Assembly (NCBI GenBank): GCA_944385535.1
Contig: CALWXR010000002.1
Location: 39,657-103,656 of the forward strand
DNA from: an uncultured Oscillospiraceae bacterium
GTDB lineage: Bacteria > Bacillota > Clostridia > Oscillospirales > Oscillospiraceae
Length of the DNA: 64,000 nt
Direction: 5' to 3'
The translations under genes and the position numbers were made by a program. The notes under the pieces were generated by a model that saw nothing but the letters and a program-made list of their open reading frames with translations, ran no database searches and was not told where the DNA came from. Every line of letters begins with the position of its first letter. Positions within the stretch are counted from its first letter, which is position 1. Below, piece by piece: positions 47,613 to 58,078 of the stretch.

Positions 47613-48722
47613 ATGCGTTTTACCTGTGAAAAAAATATGCTGGTTACGGGACTGAATATCGCCAGCCGGGCGGTAGCTCAGAAAAGCACCCTTTCCGTCA
47701 TCGAGGGCATCCTCTGCAAAGCCGGCTTGGGTTTGAGTCTGACTGGTTATAATATGGAAACCGCCATTACCTATGAGATCGAAGCGGACGTGTCCGACCC
47801 CGGCGAATGCATTCTTCCCGCCAAGCTGTTCGGGGATATCATCCGCCGCCTGCCGGAAGGCCCGGTTACTGTGGTGGTGGACGAGAATTTCAAGGTTTCC
47901 ATTCGGGCGGGCTACGCTTCCTTTAACATCTCCGCCGAATCCTCTGAGGATTACCCGGAACTTCCCGATGTGAATGAAGGCAGAGCCGTTCCCATCCCCC
48001 AGTGCCGACTGAAGGAGCTGATTTCCGGCACCATTTTCTCCGTTTCGGAAAACCAGGGCCGTCCCATCCACACCGGCGTGAAATTTGAAGTGACCGACGA
48101 TGCCATTACCGCCGTAGCTGTGGATGGATTCCGTCTGGCCCGCCGCACCTGGCATCCGGAATCCGGCACCGGCCGGGAAATGAATTTCGTAGTTCCCTCC
48201 CAGGGACTGAAAGAGGTGGAAAAAATTCTCACCGACAGCGAGGAGGAAGCCGCCTTTACATTAGGATTAAAGCACATTCTGTTCCAGGTGGGCAGCGCCA
48301 CTTTGATCTGCCGGCTGCTGGAAGGGGACTTTTTGGATTGGCGCCGGGTGGTGCCCAGCAATTGTCCCATTCAGCTGGTTGCCAATGTAGCGGAGATTTC
48401 CTCCTCTGTGGAGCGGGTGGGCCTGATGGTTTCGGAAAAGTACAAAAGCCCCGTGCGCTGCGTGTTCGGTCACAATGAGCTGCTGATGCGCACCAATACC
48501 ACCATCGGCGCCGCGGAGGATCGGTGCTCTATTGCCGGAGACGGCAAGGAATTGGAGATCGGCTTTAATGTGCGCTATCTGTCCGACGCCCTCCGGGCGG
48601 TGCCTTCTGAAGAGGTGACCCTGGAGCTGACCAACGGCTTAAGCCCCATTGTGCTCACCCCCGCCGATGACAAGCAGGATTATGCCTATATGGTTCTGCC
48701 GGTTCGGATCAAAAACAGCTGA
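47613..48722 (+). CDS. dnaN: DNA polymerase III beta subunit (sliding clamp)
   Basis: The 369-residue protein has three clamp domains: opening MRFTCEKNMLVTGLNIASRAVAQKSTLSVIEGILC, middle FSVSENQGRPIHTGVKFEV, and the C-terminal end YMVLPVRIKN with the partner-binding pocket. It tethers the polymerase to DNA. AAGGAAGG precedes the ATG. It lies downstream of oriC. Confidence 0.97.
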   Translation: MRFTCEKNMLVTGLNIASRAVAQKSTLSVIEGILCKAGLGLSLTGYNMETAITYEIEADVSDPGECILPAKLFGDIIRRLPEGPVTVVVDENFKVSIRAGYASFNISAESSEDYPELPDVNEGRAVPIPQCRLKELISGTIFSVSENQGRPIHTGVKFEVTDDAITAVAVDGFRLARRTWHPESGTGREMNFVVPSQGLKEVEKILTDSEEEAAFTLGLKHILFQVGSATLICRLLEGDFLDWRRVVPSNCPIQLVANVAEISSSVERVGLMVSEKYKSPVRCVFGHNELLMRTNTTIGAAEDRCSIAGDGKELEIGFNVRYLSDALRAVPSEEVTLELTNGLSPIVLTPADDKQDYAYMVLPVRIKNS

Positions 48723-48739
48723 TTTTTGAGGTATTGATC

Positions 48740-48991
48740 ATGAAGGTTGTAGTGAAACGAAAAGAGGATGGCGTACCTGTGGAGATTTCCACAGCGTTTA
48801 TCAAGCTGCAGGACGCTATGAAATTGGCAAACCTGGTCTACTCCGGCGGCGAGGCCAAGTCCCTGATCCAGGAGGAACAGGTAAAGGTAAACGGGGAAAT
48901 CTGCACCATGCGGGGCAAAAAGCTGTATCCCGGGGATACCTTTGAATTTATGTGTGGAAAATACCGGATCCGTGGCCATGAAGCTGAATGA
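48740..48991 (+). CDS. yaaA: S4-domain RNA-binding protein YaaA
   Basis: The 83-residue protein has the S4 domain (IKLQDAMKLANLVYSGGEAKSLIQEEQVKVNGE, then GKKLYPGDTFEF). YaaA of Bacillus lies in the same place between dnaN and recF and is associated with ribosome work. GAGGT precedes the ATG at 48740. It overlaps recF by 14 bp. Confidence 0.92.
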   Translation: MKVVVKRKEDGVPVEISTAFIKLQDAMKLANLVYSGGEAKSLIQEEQVKVNGEICTMRGKKLYPGDTFEFMCGKYRIRGHEAE

Positions 48992-50078
48992 ACTGTATCT
49001 GCGTTCCTTTCGCAATTATGAGGAGTGCAGCCTCTCCTTTGCGTCCGGGGTGAACCTGATCGTGGGAGACAACGCCCAGGGAAAGACCAACCTTTTGGAG
49101 GCCATTTCCTATCTGGGAAGCGGCAGAAGCTTCCGCGCCCAAAAAACCGGGGAAATGATCCGGTTCAACGCGGATTTCGCGGAATTGCAGGGCTCGGTCT
49201 TTTCCCAGGAGCGGGAGCAAACCCTGCGCTGGCTGCTGTTTTCCGGTAAGCGGCCCCGTCAGATCTTTCAAAACGGGGTAAAAAAGAAAAGCGCCGGAGA
49301 GCTGGCCGGGGTGCTGCCTACGGTATTGTTCTGCCCGGAGGATCTCATGATCCTGAAAATGGGCTCCAGCCAGCGGCGGCGATTTGGAGATATGGCGTTA
49401 TGTCAACTAAGGCCCAATTATGACGCCGCTCTGACGGAATACAACCGGATCCTGGAGCAGAAAAGCCGGATCTTAAAGGATCAATTTGAAAACCCAAAAG
49501 TGCTGGATATTCTGCCGGAATATAACCTGCGTCTTTGCCAGGTGGGGGCTCTGCTGATCTCCTACCGGGCAAGATTTTATGAAGGATTGGCCAAGGCGGC
49601 GGGAAATTATCATCACCAATTTTCCGGCGGATGTGAGGACTTCACCCTGGAATACAAAACGGTTTCCACGGTGGAGAATCCCTTTGCGCCCATTGGGAAG
49701 CTGACAGAGGACCTGCTGGACCATCTGCAGCGGCACTACCGGGCGGAGTTGGAAACCGGGCAGTGTCTTACCGGCCCCCACAAGGATGACTTTACCGTTC
49801 GATTGTGCGGCGTGGATTTGAAGGCCTACGGCTCCCAGGGACAGACCCGGACGGCGGCTATCAGCTTAAAGCTCGCCCAGCGGGAACTGATGGGCCGGGA
49901 ATGGGGCGAAGAGCCGGTGCTGCTGCTGGACGATGTGCTCAGCGAGCTGGATCCCGGGCGGCAGGACTTTGTGCTCAACCAGATCGTCTCCGGCCAGGTG
50001 TTCATTACCTGCTGTGAGCCGGGCCGGTTTACCAAGCTGGGAAAAACCATTGAAATTCGTAAGGGAAGCCTATTGTGA
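48978..50078 (+). CDS. recF: DNA replication and repair protein RecF
   Basis: RecF helps load RecA at gapped DNA. The 366-residue protein has Walker A VGDNAQGKTN near residue 32, SYLGSGRSFR, FCPEDLMILKMGSSQRRRF, LTGPHKDDF, the signature YGSQGQTRTAAISLKLAQ and Walker B LLLDDVLSELD. The ATG at 48978 (MKLNELYLRSFRNYE) lies inside the end of yaaA. Confidence 0.97.
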   Translation: MKLNELYLRSFRNYEECSLSFASGVNLIVGDNAQGKTNLLEAISYLGSGRSFRAQKTGEMIRFNADFAELQGSVFSQEREQTLRWLLFSGKRPRQIFQNGVKKKSAGELAGVLPTVLFCPEDLMILKMGSSQRRRFGDMALCQLRPNYDAALTEYNRILEQKSRILKDQFENPKVLDILPEYNLRLCQVGALLISYRARFYEGLAKAAGNYHHQFSGGCEDFTLEYKTVSTVENPFAPIGKLTEDLLDHLQRHYRAELETGQCLTGPHKDDFTVRLCGVDLKAYGSQGQTRTAAISLKLAQRELMGREWGEEPVLLLDDVLSELDPGRQDFVLNQIVSGQVFITCCEPGRFTKLGKTIEIRKGSLL

Positions 50079-50164
50079 GATCAGGGCGTCAGGGAAAGCG
50101 TTTGCAATCGCGAGGGTTTTCCCCGGCGTCTGAAGGCGGCTCACCACACCTTATTGGAGGATTT

Positions 50165-52096
50165 ATGTCTGACGAAACGAAAGTAACACAAGAATACGGC
50201 GCGGAGCAGATCCAGGTTCTGGAAGGACTGGAAGCGGTTCGCAAGCGTCCGGGTATGTATATCGGTTCCACCTCATCTTCCGGATTGCACCATCTGGTCT
50301 ATGAGATCGTGGACAACGCCATTGACGAAGCCCTGGCGGGATACTGTAAGCACATTACCGTAACCATCAACCCCGGGGATTCCATCACCGTCACCGACGA
50401 CGGCCGGGGCATTCCCGTGGACATTCAGCCCCAGACCGGCCGCCCCGCTTTGGAGGTGGTGTACACCGTGCTCCACGCCGGCGGTAAGTTTGGCGGGGGC
50501 GGCTACAAGGTCTCCGGCGGCCTCCACGGCGTGGGCGCTTCCGTAGTCAACGCCCTGTCCCAGTGGCTCCGTGTCCGGGTTCACAAAAACGGAAATATCT
50601 ATGAAATGAAATTTGCCCGGGGCGCCATCACCCAGGAAATGACCATTGTGGGGAAAACTGACCGTTCCGGTACGGAGGTCACCTTCCAGCCGGATCCGGA
50701 GATGTTTGACACCCTGGTATACGATTACGAAATCCTTCACGAGCGTATGCGGGAGGAGGCCTTTCTGAACGCGGGCCTTTCCATCACCATCACCGACGAC
50801 CGGGATGATGAAAAGCAGATCAGCGATACCATGTGCTATGAAGGCGGTATCCGGGAATTTGCCGTATGGTGCAACCGGAACAAGACGGCCCTCCACGAAG
50901 ATGTGATCTATATGAGCGGAAACAAGGGAGACGCCTCCGCGGAGATCGCCGTTCAGTATAACGACGGGTACAACGAATTTCTCCTTTCCTTTGCTAACGA
51001 CGTGCGCACCCCGGAAGGCGGCATGCACGAGACCGGCTTTAAGACGGCTCTGACCCGGGTTCTCAATAACTACGGCCTGAAAAACGGCATTCTCAAGGGG
51101 GACGACAAGGTTTCCGGCGACGACTGCCGGGAGGGCATTACCGCCATTATCTCCGTGAAGCTTACCGACGCCCAGTTCGAGGGTCAGACCAAGGCCAAAT
51201 TGGGCAACGCTTATATCCGTACCCTGGTGGATCAGGTGGTGAGCGACCAGCTGGCTACCTACTTTGAAGAGCATCCTGCCACCGCCAAGGCCATTTTGGA
51301 CAAGGCCATGATGGCCTCCCGGGCCAGAGAGGCCGCCCGGAAGGCGAGAGAATCCATTCGCCGGAAAACCGGACTGGAATCCGGCCAGATGCCCGATAAG
51401 CTTCAGGACTGCAACGAGCGGGATCCCAGCCTGTGCGAGATATACATCGTGGAGGGCGACTCCGCGGCGGGCTCTGCCATTCAGGGCAGAGACTCCCGGT
51501 TCCAGGCGATTCTGGCCATGTGGGGCAAAATGCTCAACGTGGAAAAGGCCAGAGCCGATAAAATCTACGGCAACGATAAGCTGTATCCCCTGATCGTGGC
51601 CCTGGGCGCGGGCATTGGCGAGGAATTCGACATTGAAAAGCTGCGCTACCACAAGGTCATTATCATGGCGGATGCGGACGTGGACGGCGCTCATATTCGT
51701 ACCCTTCTGCTGACCTTCTTCTTCCGGTATATGCGGCCGCTGATCGAGCATGGGTATGTGTACTCCGCCGTGCCCCCTCTGTACAAGCTGACCAGAGGCA
51801 GAAGCGTGAAGGTGGCCTATTCCGACGAGCAGCGAGACCAGGTGTCCGCGCAAATGCGCGCCGACAATCCCAACGCCAAGGTGGACATCAGCCGGTTCAA
51901 GGGCTTGGGCGAAATGGATCCCCATGAGCTGTGGGAGACCACCATGGATCCGGAAAAGCGGAGCCTGCGGCGGATCACTCTGGAGGACGCCAGAAGGGCG
52001 GACGAGATTTTCACCATCCTCATGGGCGAGCAGGTAGAGCCACGTAAGGATTGGATCGAGCAAAACGCCAAGTACGCCGTCAACATCGACATTTGA
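50165..52096 (+). CDS. gyrB: DNA gyrase subunit B
   Basis: GyrB is the ATPase and Toprim half of gyrase. The 643-residue protein has the GHKL site EIVDNAIDEALAG and GRGIPV, GGLHGVGASVVNAL, the Toprim EGDSAAGSA, and MADADVDGAHIRTLLLTFFFR. It ends with ENAKYA-like EQNAKYAVNIDI. The ATG at 50165 follows GGAGGATTT. Confidence 0.97.
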   Translation: MSDETKVTQEYGAEQIQVLEGLEAVRKRPGMYIGSTSSSGLHHLVYEIVDNAIDEALAGYCKHITVTINPGDSITVTDDGRGIPVDIQPQTGRPALEVVYTVLHAGGKFGGGGYKVSGGLHGVGASVVNALSQWLRVRVHKNGNIYEMKFARGAITQEMTIVGKTDRSGTEVTFQPDPEMFDTLVYDYEILHERMREEAFLNAGLSITITDDRDDEKQISDTMCYEGGIREFAVWCNRNKTALHEDVIYMSGNKGDASAEIAVQYNDGYNEFLLSFANDVRTPEGGMHETGFKTALTRVLNNYGLKNGILKGDDKVSGDDCREGITAIISVKLTDAQFEGQTKAKLGNAYIRTLVDQVVSDQLATYFEEHPATAKAILDKAMMASRAREAARKARESIRRKTGLESGQMPDKLQDCNERDPSLCEIYIVEGDSAAGSAIQGRDSRFQAILAMWGKMLNVEKARADKIYGNDKLYPLIVALGAGIGEEFDIEKLRYHKVIIMADADVDGAHIRTLLLTFFFRYMRPLIEHGYVYSAVPPLYKLTRGRSVKVAYSDEQRDQVSAQMRADNPNAKVDISRFKGLGEMDPHELWETTMDPEKRSLRRITLEDARRADEIFTILMGEQVEPRKDWIEQNAKYAVNIDI

Positions 52097-52148
52097 TTGA
52101 TATTCCGGGAAGGAACGTTTCCCGTCTTGAAAATTGGAGGTGCTTCTT

Positions 52149-54659
52149 TTGGCACATAACCGCAGCTATAAACCCGAGGACATCCGTTTTCCGGATCAGG
52201 TGATTACCGAAAGCAACCTGGTGGAGGAAATGGAGAAGTCCTATATTGAATACGCCATGTCCGTAATCGTGGGCCGGGCCCTGCCGGACGTGCGGGACGG
52301 ATTAAAGCCGGTGCACCGCCGGATCCTGTACACCATGTACGAAAGCGGCCTGACCTCTGACAAGCCCTTTAAAAAGTCGGCTACCTGTGTGGGCGACGTG
52401 CTGGGCAAATACCATCCCCACGGCGACGCTTCCGTGTACGACGCCATGGTTCGTCTGGCTCAGAATTTTTCCATGCGCTACATGCTGGTGGACGGCCACG
52501 GCAACTTCGGTTCCGTGGACGGCGACCCTCCGGCAGCCTACCGTTACACCGAAGCCCGGCTGAGCAAAATCTCCAACGAGATGCTTCGGGACATTGACAA
52601 GGATACCGTAGACTGGGATCCCAACTTTGACGAAAGCCGTAAAGAACCCCGGGTACTGCCCAGCCGGTTCCCCAACCTGCTGGTGAACGGTTCCTCCGGT
52701 ATCGCCGTTGGCATGGCTACCAATATCCCGCCCCACAATCTGTGGGAGGTAATCAATGCCTGCGTCTGCGTGCTGGACGATCCGGAGGCCACCATGGCAG
52801 ACCTGATGGAGCATATTTCCGGCCCGGATTTCCCCACCGGCGGCATTATTATGGGCCGCAGCGGCATCCGGGCAGCCTATGCCACCGGCCGGGGCAAGGT
52901 GGTGGTTCGGGCCAAAACCGAGTTTGAAGAGTTCGGCAAGGACCGGGTGCGGATCATCGTCAGCGAGCTGCCTTACCAGGTGAATAAGCGCCAGCTGATC
53001 AAGACCATCAGCGAGCAGGTGAAGGATAAGCGCCTGGAGGGCATTTCCGATCTCCGGGACGAGACGGACCGGAACGGTATGCGGATGGTCATCGAGCTGA
53101 AAAAGGACGCCAATCCCCAGGTGGTGCTGAACAACCTGTTCAAGCAGACCGCCCTTCAGTCCAGCTTCGGCATTATCATGCTGGCGCTGGTGGACAACCA
53201 GATGCAGCCGAAAATTCTGTCCCTGCGGCAGATCATTGACGAATACCTGAAGCATCAGCAGGAGATCCTGACCCGGCGGACCCAGTATGACCTGAAGAAG
53301 GCAAGAGAGCGGGCCCATCTGCTGGAAGGATTGCTGATCGCCCAGGACAACATCGACGAAGTCATTCATATCATCCGCACCTCCTACGACGACGCCAAGC
53401 AGAAGCTGATGGAGCGGTTCAGCCTGGACGATATTCAGGCACAGGCCATTCTGGATATGCGGCTGAAGGCGCTGCAAGGACTGGACCGGGAGAAGCTGGA
53501 AAGCGAATACAAGGAGTTGATGGAAAAAATCAACTACTTCCTGGAGCTTCTGGCGGATCCTGCCAAGCTGCGGGGCGTCCTGCGGCAGGAGCTGATTGAG
53601 ATCCGGGATAAGTTCGGCGATGAACGGAAAACGGTGATTCAGGACATTGAAGATGAGATCGACATTGAGGATCTGATCGAGGAGGAGGTCTGCGCCTTCA
53701 CGCTGTCCAACCAGGGCTATGTAAAGCGGATGCCTGTGGACACCTACCGGACCCAGAGCCGGGGAGGACGGGGCGTGAACGCTCAGAACCTGAAGGAGGA
53801 GGACTATGTGAAGTCTCTGATCATTGCCTCCACCCATGACCATATGCTCTTCTTTACAGACCGGGGGAGAGTCCACCACCGGAAGGGCTACCAGATCCCG
53901 GAGGCGGGCCGGACTGCCCGGGGCACCGCCATTGTAAACGTACTGCCTTTGGATCCCGGCGAGTCGGTCACCGCGGTGGTCATTACCCGGGAGTTTGACG
54001 ATGAAGAGTTCCTGATGATGGTCACCCGGAAGGGCACCGTTAAGCGGATCCCCTTCATCGCCCTGAAAACCAACCGGAAAACCGGCATTCGGGCCATCAC
54101 CTTGGATGACGACGATCATCTGATTAATGTGATCCGCACCAACGGTAATGACAATATCCTGCTGGCTACCGCCCAGGGTATGGCGATCTGCTTCAGCGAG
54201 ACCGATGTGCGGCCCATGGGCCGGGACGCCTCCGGCGTTCGGGGCATTCATCTGAGCGACGGAGACTTTGTTGTGGGCGCGGAAAAGGCGGAGGAGGGCA
54301 AGACCCTGCTCACCGTTACTGTCAACGGCTACGGCAAGCGCACGGAGCTGAGCGAATATCTGCGCACCGGCCCCAACGGGGAAAAGACCCCCCAGAGCCG
54401 GGGCGGCAAGGGCCTGAAGAACTACAACATCACCTCCAAGACCGGCAATGTGGCCGGCTGCCGTGTGGTGGGCGTAAACGACGACGTGATGCTCATTGAA
54501 AACGGCGGCGTGATCATCCGGATTCCCGCGTCCAGCATCAATGTGTACAAGCGGGACGTGCAGGGCGTGATCGTCATGCGCCTGGAAGAGGGCAGTCATG
54601 TGGTGTCCCTGGAGCGGGTGGAAAGCATTGAAGAAGGGGAGGCAGCCCCGGAAGAATGA
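52149..54659 (+). CDS. gyrA: DNA gyrase subunit A
   Basis: GyrA cuts and rejoins DNA. The 836-residue protein has [27 protein letters not shown], the [22 protein letters not shown], the catalytic Tyr in [10 protein letters not shown], and a C-terminal wheel with the GyrA-box QSRGGRGV (residues 538-545 region). The start is a TTG at 52149, 8 bases after GGAGG; an in-frame codon further up is less well placed. Ala is found where E. coli has Ser83, an exchange linked with lower quinolone sensitivity. Confidence 0.96.
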   Translation: MAHNRSYKPEDIRFPDQVITESNLVEEMEKSYIEYAMSVIVGRALPDVRDGLKPVHRRILYTMYESGLTSDKPFKKSATCVGDVLGKYHPHGDASVYDAMVRLAQNFSMRYMLVDGHGNFGSVDGDPPAAYRYTEARLSKISNEMLRDIDKDTVDWDPNFDESRKEPRVLPSRFPNLLVNGSSGIAVGMATNIPPHNLWEVINACVCVLDDPEATMADLMEHISGPDFPTGGIIMGRSGIRAAYATGRGKVVVRAKTEFEEFGKDRVRIIVSELPYQVNKRQLIKTISEQVKDKRLEGISDLRDETDRNGMRMVIELKKDANPQVVLNNLFKQTALQSSFGIIMLALVDNQMQPKILSLRQIIDEYLKHQQEILTRRTQYDLKKARERAHLLEGLLIAQDNIDEVIHIIRTSYDDAKQKLMERFSLDDIQAQAILDMRLKALQGLDREKLESEYKELMEKINYFLELLADPAKLRGVLRQELIEIRDKFGDERKTVIQDIEDEIDIEDLIEEEVCAFTLSNQGYVKRMPVDTYRTQSRGGRGVNAQNLKEEDYVKSLIIASTHDHMLFFTDRGRVHHRKGYQIPEAGRTARGTAIVNVLPLDPGESVTAVVITREFDDEEFLMMVTRKGTVKRIPFIALKTNRKTGIRAITLDDDDHLINVIRTNGNDNILLATAQGMAICFSETDVRPMGRDASGVRGIHLSDGDFVVGAEKAEEGKTLLTVTVNGYGKRTELSEYLRTGPNGEKTPQSRGGKGLKNYNITSKTGNVAGCRVVGVNDDVMLIENGGVIIRIPASSINVYKRDVQGVIVMRLEEGSHVVSLERVESIEEGEAAPEE

Positions 54660-55099
54660 AAACCGTGACCCTTTATACCGACGGCGCTTGTTCCGGCAAC
54701 CCCGGCCCCGGAGGCTGGGGCGCCATCCTGGAGTTCAACGGCCGCGAAAAAGAACTGTCCGGCGGGGAAAATAACACCACCAACAACCGCATGGAGCTGA
54801 CTGCGGTGATCCGGGGATTAGAAGCGTTGAAAGAGCCCTGCGTCGTGGAGCTGTACTCCGACAGTAAGTATGTGATTGACGCACTGGAAAAGGGCTGGGC
54901 CTGGGGCTGGAAAAAGCGGGGCTGGATCAAATCTGACAAAAAGCCCGCCTTGAACCCGGATCTGTGGGAGCAGCTTCTGGCCTTAACCCAGAAGCATGAA
55001 GTCCATTACCACTGGGTCAAGGGCCACGCCGAGAATCCCAAAAACAACCGGTGTGATGAGCTGGCGGTGCGTCAGTGGAAAATGCTGAAGGAGGGGTAA
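54656..55099 (+). CDS. rnhA: Ribonuclease HI
   Basis: RNase HI removes RNA from RNA-DNA hybrids. The 147-residue protein has the four acidic active-site residues in [37 protein letters not shown] and NNRCDELAV. It overlaps the gyrA stop by 4 bp (ATGA), so it is translated with gyrase. Confidence 0.96.
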   Translation: MKTVTLYTDGACSGNPGPGGWGAILEFNGREKELSGGENNTTNNRMELTAVIRGLEALKEPCVVELYSDSKYVIDALEKGWAWGWKKRGWIKSDKKPALNPDLWEQLLALTQKHEVHYHWVKGHAENPKNNRCDELAVRQWKMLKEG

Positions 55100-55102
55100 G
55101 GA

Positions 55103-55345
55103 ATGTATCTGGCCATCGGCAGCGATATGGCGGTGCGGGACAAGTCCATCATCGGCATTTTTGACCTGGACAACACCTCCACCTCCAAGCGCACCCGGGA
55201 GTTTTTAAAAAAGGCGGAAAAGGAGGGGGAAGTGGTTCCCTGTGACGATCTTCCAAAATCCTTTGTTCTGACCTCAGAATACGGCTTTACCAGAGTCCGG
55301 CTGACTTCCTTAAGCAGCCGGGTGCTGGAAAAGAGATTAAAGTAA
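55103..55345 (+). CDS. RemB-like DUF370 protein
   Basis: The 80-residue protein matches the DUF370 family (RemA/RemB): MYLAIGSDMAVRDKSIIGIFDLDNTSTSKRTREFLKKAE and FVLTSEYGFTRVRLTSLSSRVL. RemA activates biofilm matrix genes; RemB (YaaB) lies between recF and gyrB in Bacillus. Here the gene sits after gyrA-rnhA, 3 bp past rnhA, so the order is rearranged. Confidence 0.88.
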   Translation: MYLAIGSDMAVRDKSIIGIFDLDNTSTSKRTREFLKKAEKEGEVVPCDDLPKSFVLTSEYGFTRVRLTSLSSRVLEKRLK

Positions 55346-55378
55346 CATCACCCGGCGGGCAATGCCCGCCGGGTGATG
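55346..55378 (+). terminator. Terminator after the gyrase operon
   Basis: CATCACCCGGCGGGC pairs perfectly with GCCCGCCGGGTGATG around AAT; the T-run is short (CTTTG). Confidence 0.8.
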
Positions 55379-55550
55379 CTTTGCAATGGATTCTGATTCA
55401 TGTCAAACGCTTGACTTTTTTTATCGAATATGCTCATCTGGTTAACTCAGCTTCCGCAAGAAACCAATTATTTTGTCAGAAAGTATGATACAAATGCGGG
55501 AAAGGTTTGACCCCTCCCTTGTCCAGGTGCTCCCCTACCCTGCCGGGGGC

Positions 55551-55867
55551 CTTCCTTTCTTGTCTCGGCAAGAAAGGAAGCAAAGAAGCCGGCCGGGGAG
55601 GCGCTGAACGCTGGCCAGCTCCCGCGCCCATCATCCGCGGCGATTCGCCGCCCGCCCTCCCCGGACCCCTCCCGGCGCGCTCTTGGTAAGTGCCGGTATA
55701 CCCTTTCTCCGTTGAATGGGTACGGTGCCCGAATCGGTACACAGCATCCCAATCACTGCCCAGCCTTAAGCCTGCATTTTTTCAGGGAGGCCCGGAGGAA
55801 CCAACGAACATTCCTCTCTCACCGGCACTGGCAGAGCCTTTGCTGATCCAAGTTGATAAGCATATTA
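55551..55867. repeat. Family 3 long repeat, copy 1
   Basis: Bases 55614-55867 match, in inverted orientation and with few changes, 63748-64000 at the window end. A 30-bp perfect inverted repeat (CTTCCTTTCTTG / CAAGAAAGGAAG) lies at 55551-55580. Short open frames here are Arg/Pro/Gly-rich and not convincing. The rest of the 55379-55917 gap shows nothing I can name. Confidence 0.8.
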
Positions 55868-55917
55868 TCGAATATAAAAAACAAGGAGACGCCGGAGGCG
55901 TCTCCTGTAAGTTTTGA

Positions 55918-58038
55918 TTACTGGTTTGCCATTTCCTTCAGGGCGTCCTTGCGGCTGAAGTTGGCCCGGCCCTTTTCATCGAAGCCCATGAACTTCACCC
56001 AGGTCATGTCGCCCAGGTTCAGCACGTCTTCCACCTTTTCTACCCGGCGGTTATCCAGCTTGGAAATGTGAACCATGCCGTCATGGCCGGGGGCGATTTC
56101 CACGAAGGCGCCGATGGGCAGGATGCGGACTACCTTGCCGTAGTACAGCTTGCCGACCTCGGGCACGAAGCAGATATCGTCGATCATCTGCTTGGCGGCA
56201 TAGGCGGCGGAGGCGTCTACCGCGGAGATGAACACAGAGCCGTCGTCCTCGATATCCACCTTGGCCCCGGTGTCGGCGCAGATCTTCTGGATGGTCTTGC
56301 CGCCGGAACCGATGATCTCCCGGATCTTGTCCACGGGAACCTTCATGGACAGCATCTTGGGGGCGTATTCGGAAACCTCGGGACGGGGAGCGGCAATGGC
56401 CTTCAGCATAACTTCGCTGAGGATCTCCAGGCGGGCCTTCCGGCAGCGCTCCAGAGCGTCGGCAATGATTTCCATGGTCAGGCCCTTGTTCTTCAGGTCC
56501 ATCTGAATGGCGGTGATGCCTTCGGTGGTACCGGCCACCTTAAAGTCCATTTCGCCGTGGAAGTCCTCTACGCCCTGGATATCGGTGAAGGTTCTCCATT
56601 CGCCGGTCTCCTGGTCGGAGATCAGGCCGCAGGAAATGCCCGCAACCGGCCGCTTAATGGGCACGCCCGCGTCCATAAGGGCCAGGGTGGAGCCGCAGAT
56701 GGAGCCCTGGGAGGTGGAGCCGTTGGAGGACAGCACCTCAGACACCACACGGATGGCGTAGGGGAACTCCTCCACAGAGGGGATCACAGGCAGCAGGGCC
56801 TTTTCCGCCAGAGCGCCGTGACCGATCTCCCGGCGGGAGGTGGAGCGGGCGGCCCGGGCTTCGCCGGTGGAGAAGGAGGGGAAGTTGTAGTGATGGATAT
56901 ACCGCTTGGTCTCTTCGGGATAGATGGTGTCCAGCTTCTGGGCGGCGGACAGGGGATTCAGGGTGCAGATGGACAGCACCTGGGTCTGACCACGGGAGAA
57001 CAGGCCGCTGCCGTGGACTCTGGGCAGAACGCCCACTTCCGCGTCCAGGGGACGGATGTCGTCCATGCCCCGGCCGTCCACACGCTTGCCCTGAAGCAGC
57101 CACTTCTTGACAACCTTCTTCTGCATCTTGTACAGGCAGACCTCAATGTGGGTCTCGAAATCCTCGTACTTCTCAGCGAACTTATCGGCAAAGTCCAGGC
57201 GGGCAGCGGTGAGCCGCTCCTCCCGAACGTTCTTGTCGTCGGTGTCCAGGGCGTACTCAATCTGATCCAGGCCGTAGTTCATCAGATCGTCCAGCAGATC
57301 GTGGTTGACGGCGGCCTTCTCAAAGGTGAACTTGGGCTTGCCGATCTCAGCCACAATGCCGTTGATGAACTTGACGATCTCCATGTTGGTCTCGTGGGCA
57401 ATGCGAATGGCCTCGTAGACAACGGACTCAGGGGCTTCGTTGGCTTCGGTCTCGATCATGACCACCTTCTCAAAGGTGGAGGAGATGCAAACGAAGCAGT
57501 CGCAGGCCTCCCGCTCGTCAGAAGAGGGATTGATGATATACTTGCCGTTCAGGTGCGCCACATTGGTGGTGGCAACAGGGCCGTTCCAGGGCACGTCGGA
57601 GGTGGCGATGGCGATGGAAGCGCCCAGGGAAGCCACGATTTCCACAGGATTGTCGTAGTCGTTGGCCAGCACGGTGCAGGTGACCACGGTGTCGTTGCGC
57701 AGTTCCTCGTCAAATAGAGGACGCATGGGCCGGTCAATGATCCGGCTGTTCAGAATGCCCCGCTCGGAGGGCTTGCCCTCCCGGCGGTTGAAGGAGCCGG
57801 GGATCCGGCCCACGGCGTACATCCGCTCTTCAAACTCAATGGTCAGAGGGAAGTAGTCGATACCGGCCTTGGGAATGGGGTTGCAGGTGCAGGTGACCAG
57901 CACCACGGTGTCGCCGTAGCGGCAGATGCACTCGGCGTTGGCCAGCTCGGCCACCTTACCGGTTTCCACGGTAAAGGGACGGCCGCCGATTTCCATCTCG
58001 TAAACGTGATGGTTGGGATATTGCTTACGGGTAATCAT
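55918..58038 (-). CDS. pnp: Polyribonucleotide nucleotidyltransferase
   Basis: PNPase degrades RNA 3' to 5' with phosphate. The 706-residue protein has two RNase PH cores (MYAVGRIPGSFNRREGKPSERGILNSRIIDRP; RTDGRGMDDIRPL-like RVDGRGMDDIRPL). A KH domain (IREIIGSGGKTIQKICADTGAKVDIEDDG) and an S1 domain (GKVVRILPIGAFVEIAPGHDGMVHIS) follow. It is downstream of rpsO as in many bacteria. A long leader hairpin precedes it. Confidence 0.97.
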   Translation of the reverse strand: MITRKQYPNHHVYEMEIGGRPFTVETGKVAELANAECICRYGDTVVLVTCTCNPIPKAGIDYFPLTIEFEERMYAVGRIPGSFNRREGKPSERGILNSRIIDRPMRPLFDEELRNDTVVTCTVLANDYDNPVEIVASLGASIAIATSDVPWNGPVATTNVAHLNGKYIINPSSDEREACDCFVCISSTFEKVVMIETEANEAPESVVYEAIRIAHETNMEIVKFINGIVAEIGKPKFTFEKAAVNHDLLDDLMNYGLDQIEYALDTDDKNVREERLTAARLDFADKFAEKYEDFETHIEVCLYKMQKKVVKKWLLQGKRVDGRGMDDIRPLDAEVGVLPRVHGSGLFSRGQTQVLSICTLNPLSAAQKLDTIYPEETKRYIHHYNFPSFSTGEARAARSTSRREIGHGALAEKALLPVIPSVEEFPYAIRVVSEVLSSNGSTSQGSICGSTLALMDAGVPIKRPVAGISCGLISDQETGEWRTFTDIQGVEDFHGEMDFKVAGTTEGITAIQMDLKNKGLTMEIIADALERCRKARLEILSEVMLKAIAAPRPEVSEYAPKMLSMKVPVDKIREIIGSGGKTIQKICADTGAKVDIEDDGSVFISAVDASAAYAAKQMIDDICFVPEVGKLYYGKVVRILPIGAFVEIAPGHDGMVHISKLDNRRVEKVEDVLNLGDMTWVKFMGFDEKGRANFSRKDALKEMANQ

Positions 58039-58078
58039 GATAGAACCTCCTAAAGATTTTTCCCTTTCGGGTGTGGTT

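Noticed and set aside
50273-52063. A 596-codon open frame antisense to gyrB
   Set aside because: Same effect of codon bias; no ribosome site and no recognisable domain.
52302-54599. A 765-codon open frame antisense to gyrA
   Set aside because: GC-rich codon bias keeps the antisense frame open; the sequence resembles no protein and gyrA is certain.
56068-57717. A 549-codon open frame antisense to pnp
   Set aside because: Low-complexity mirror of pnp without a domain or start signal.
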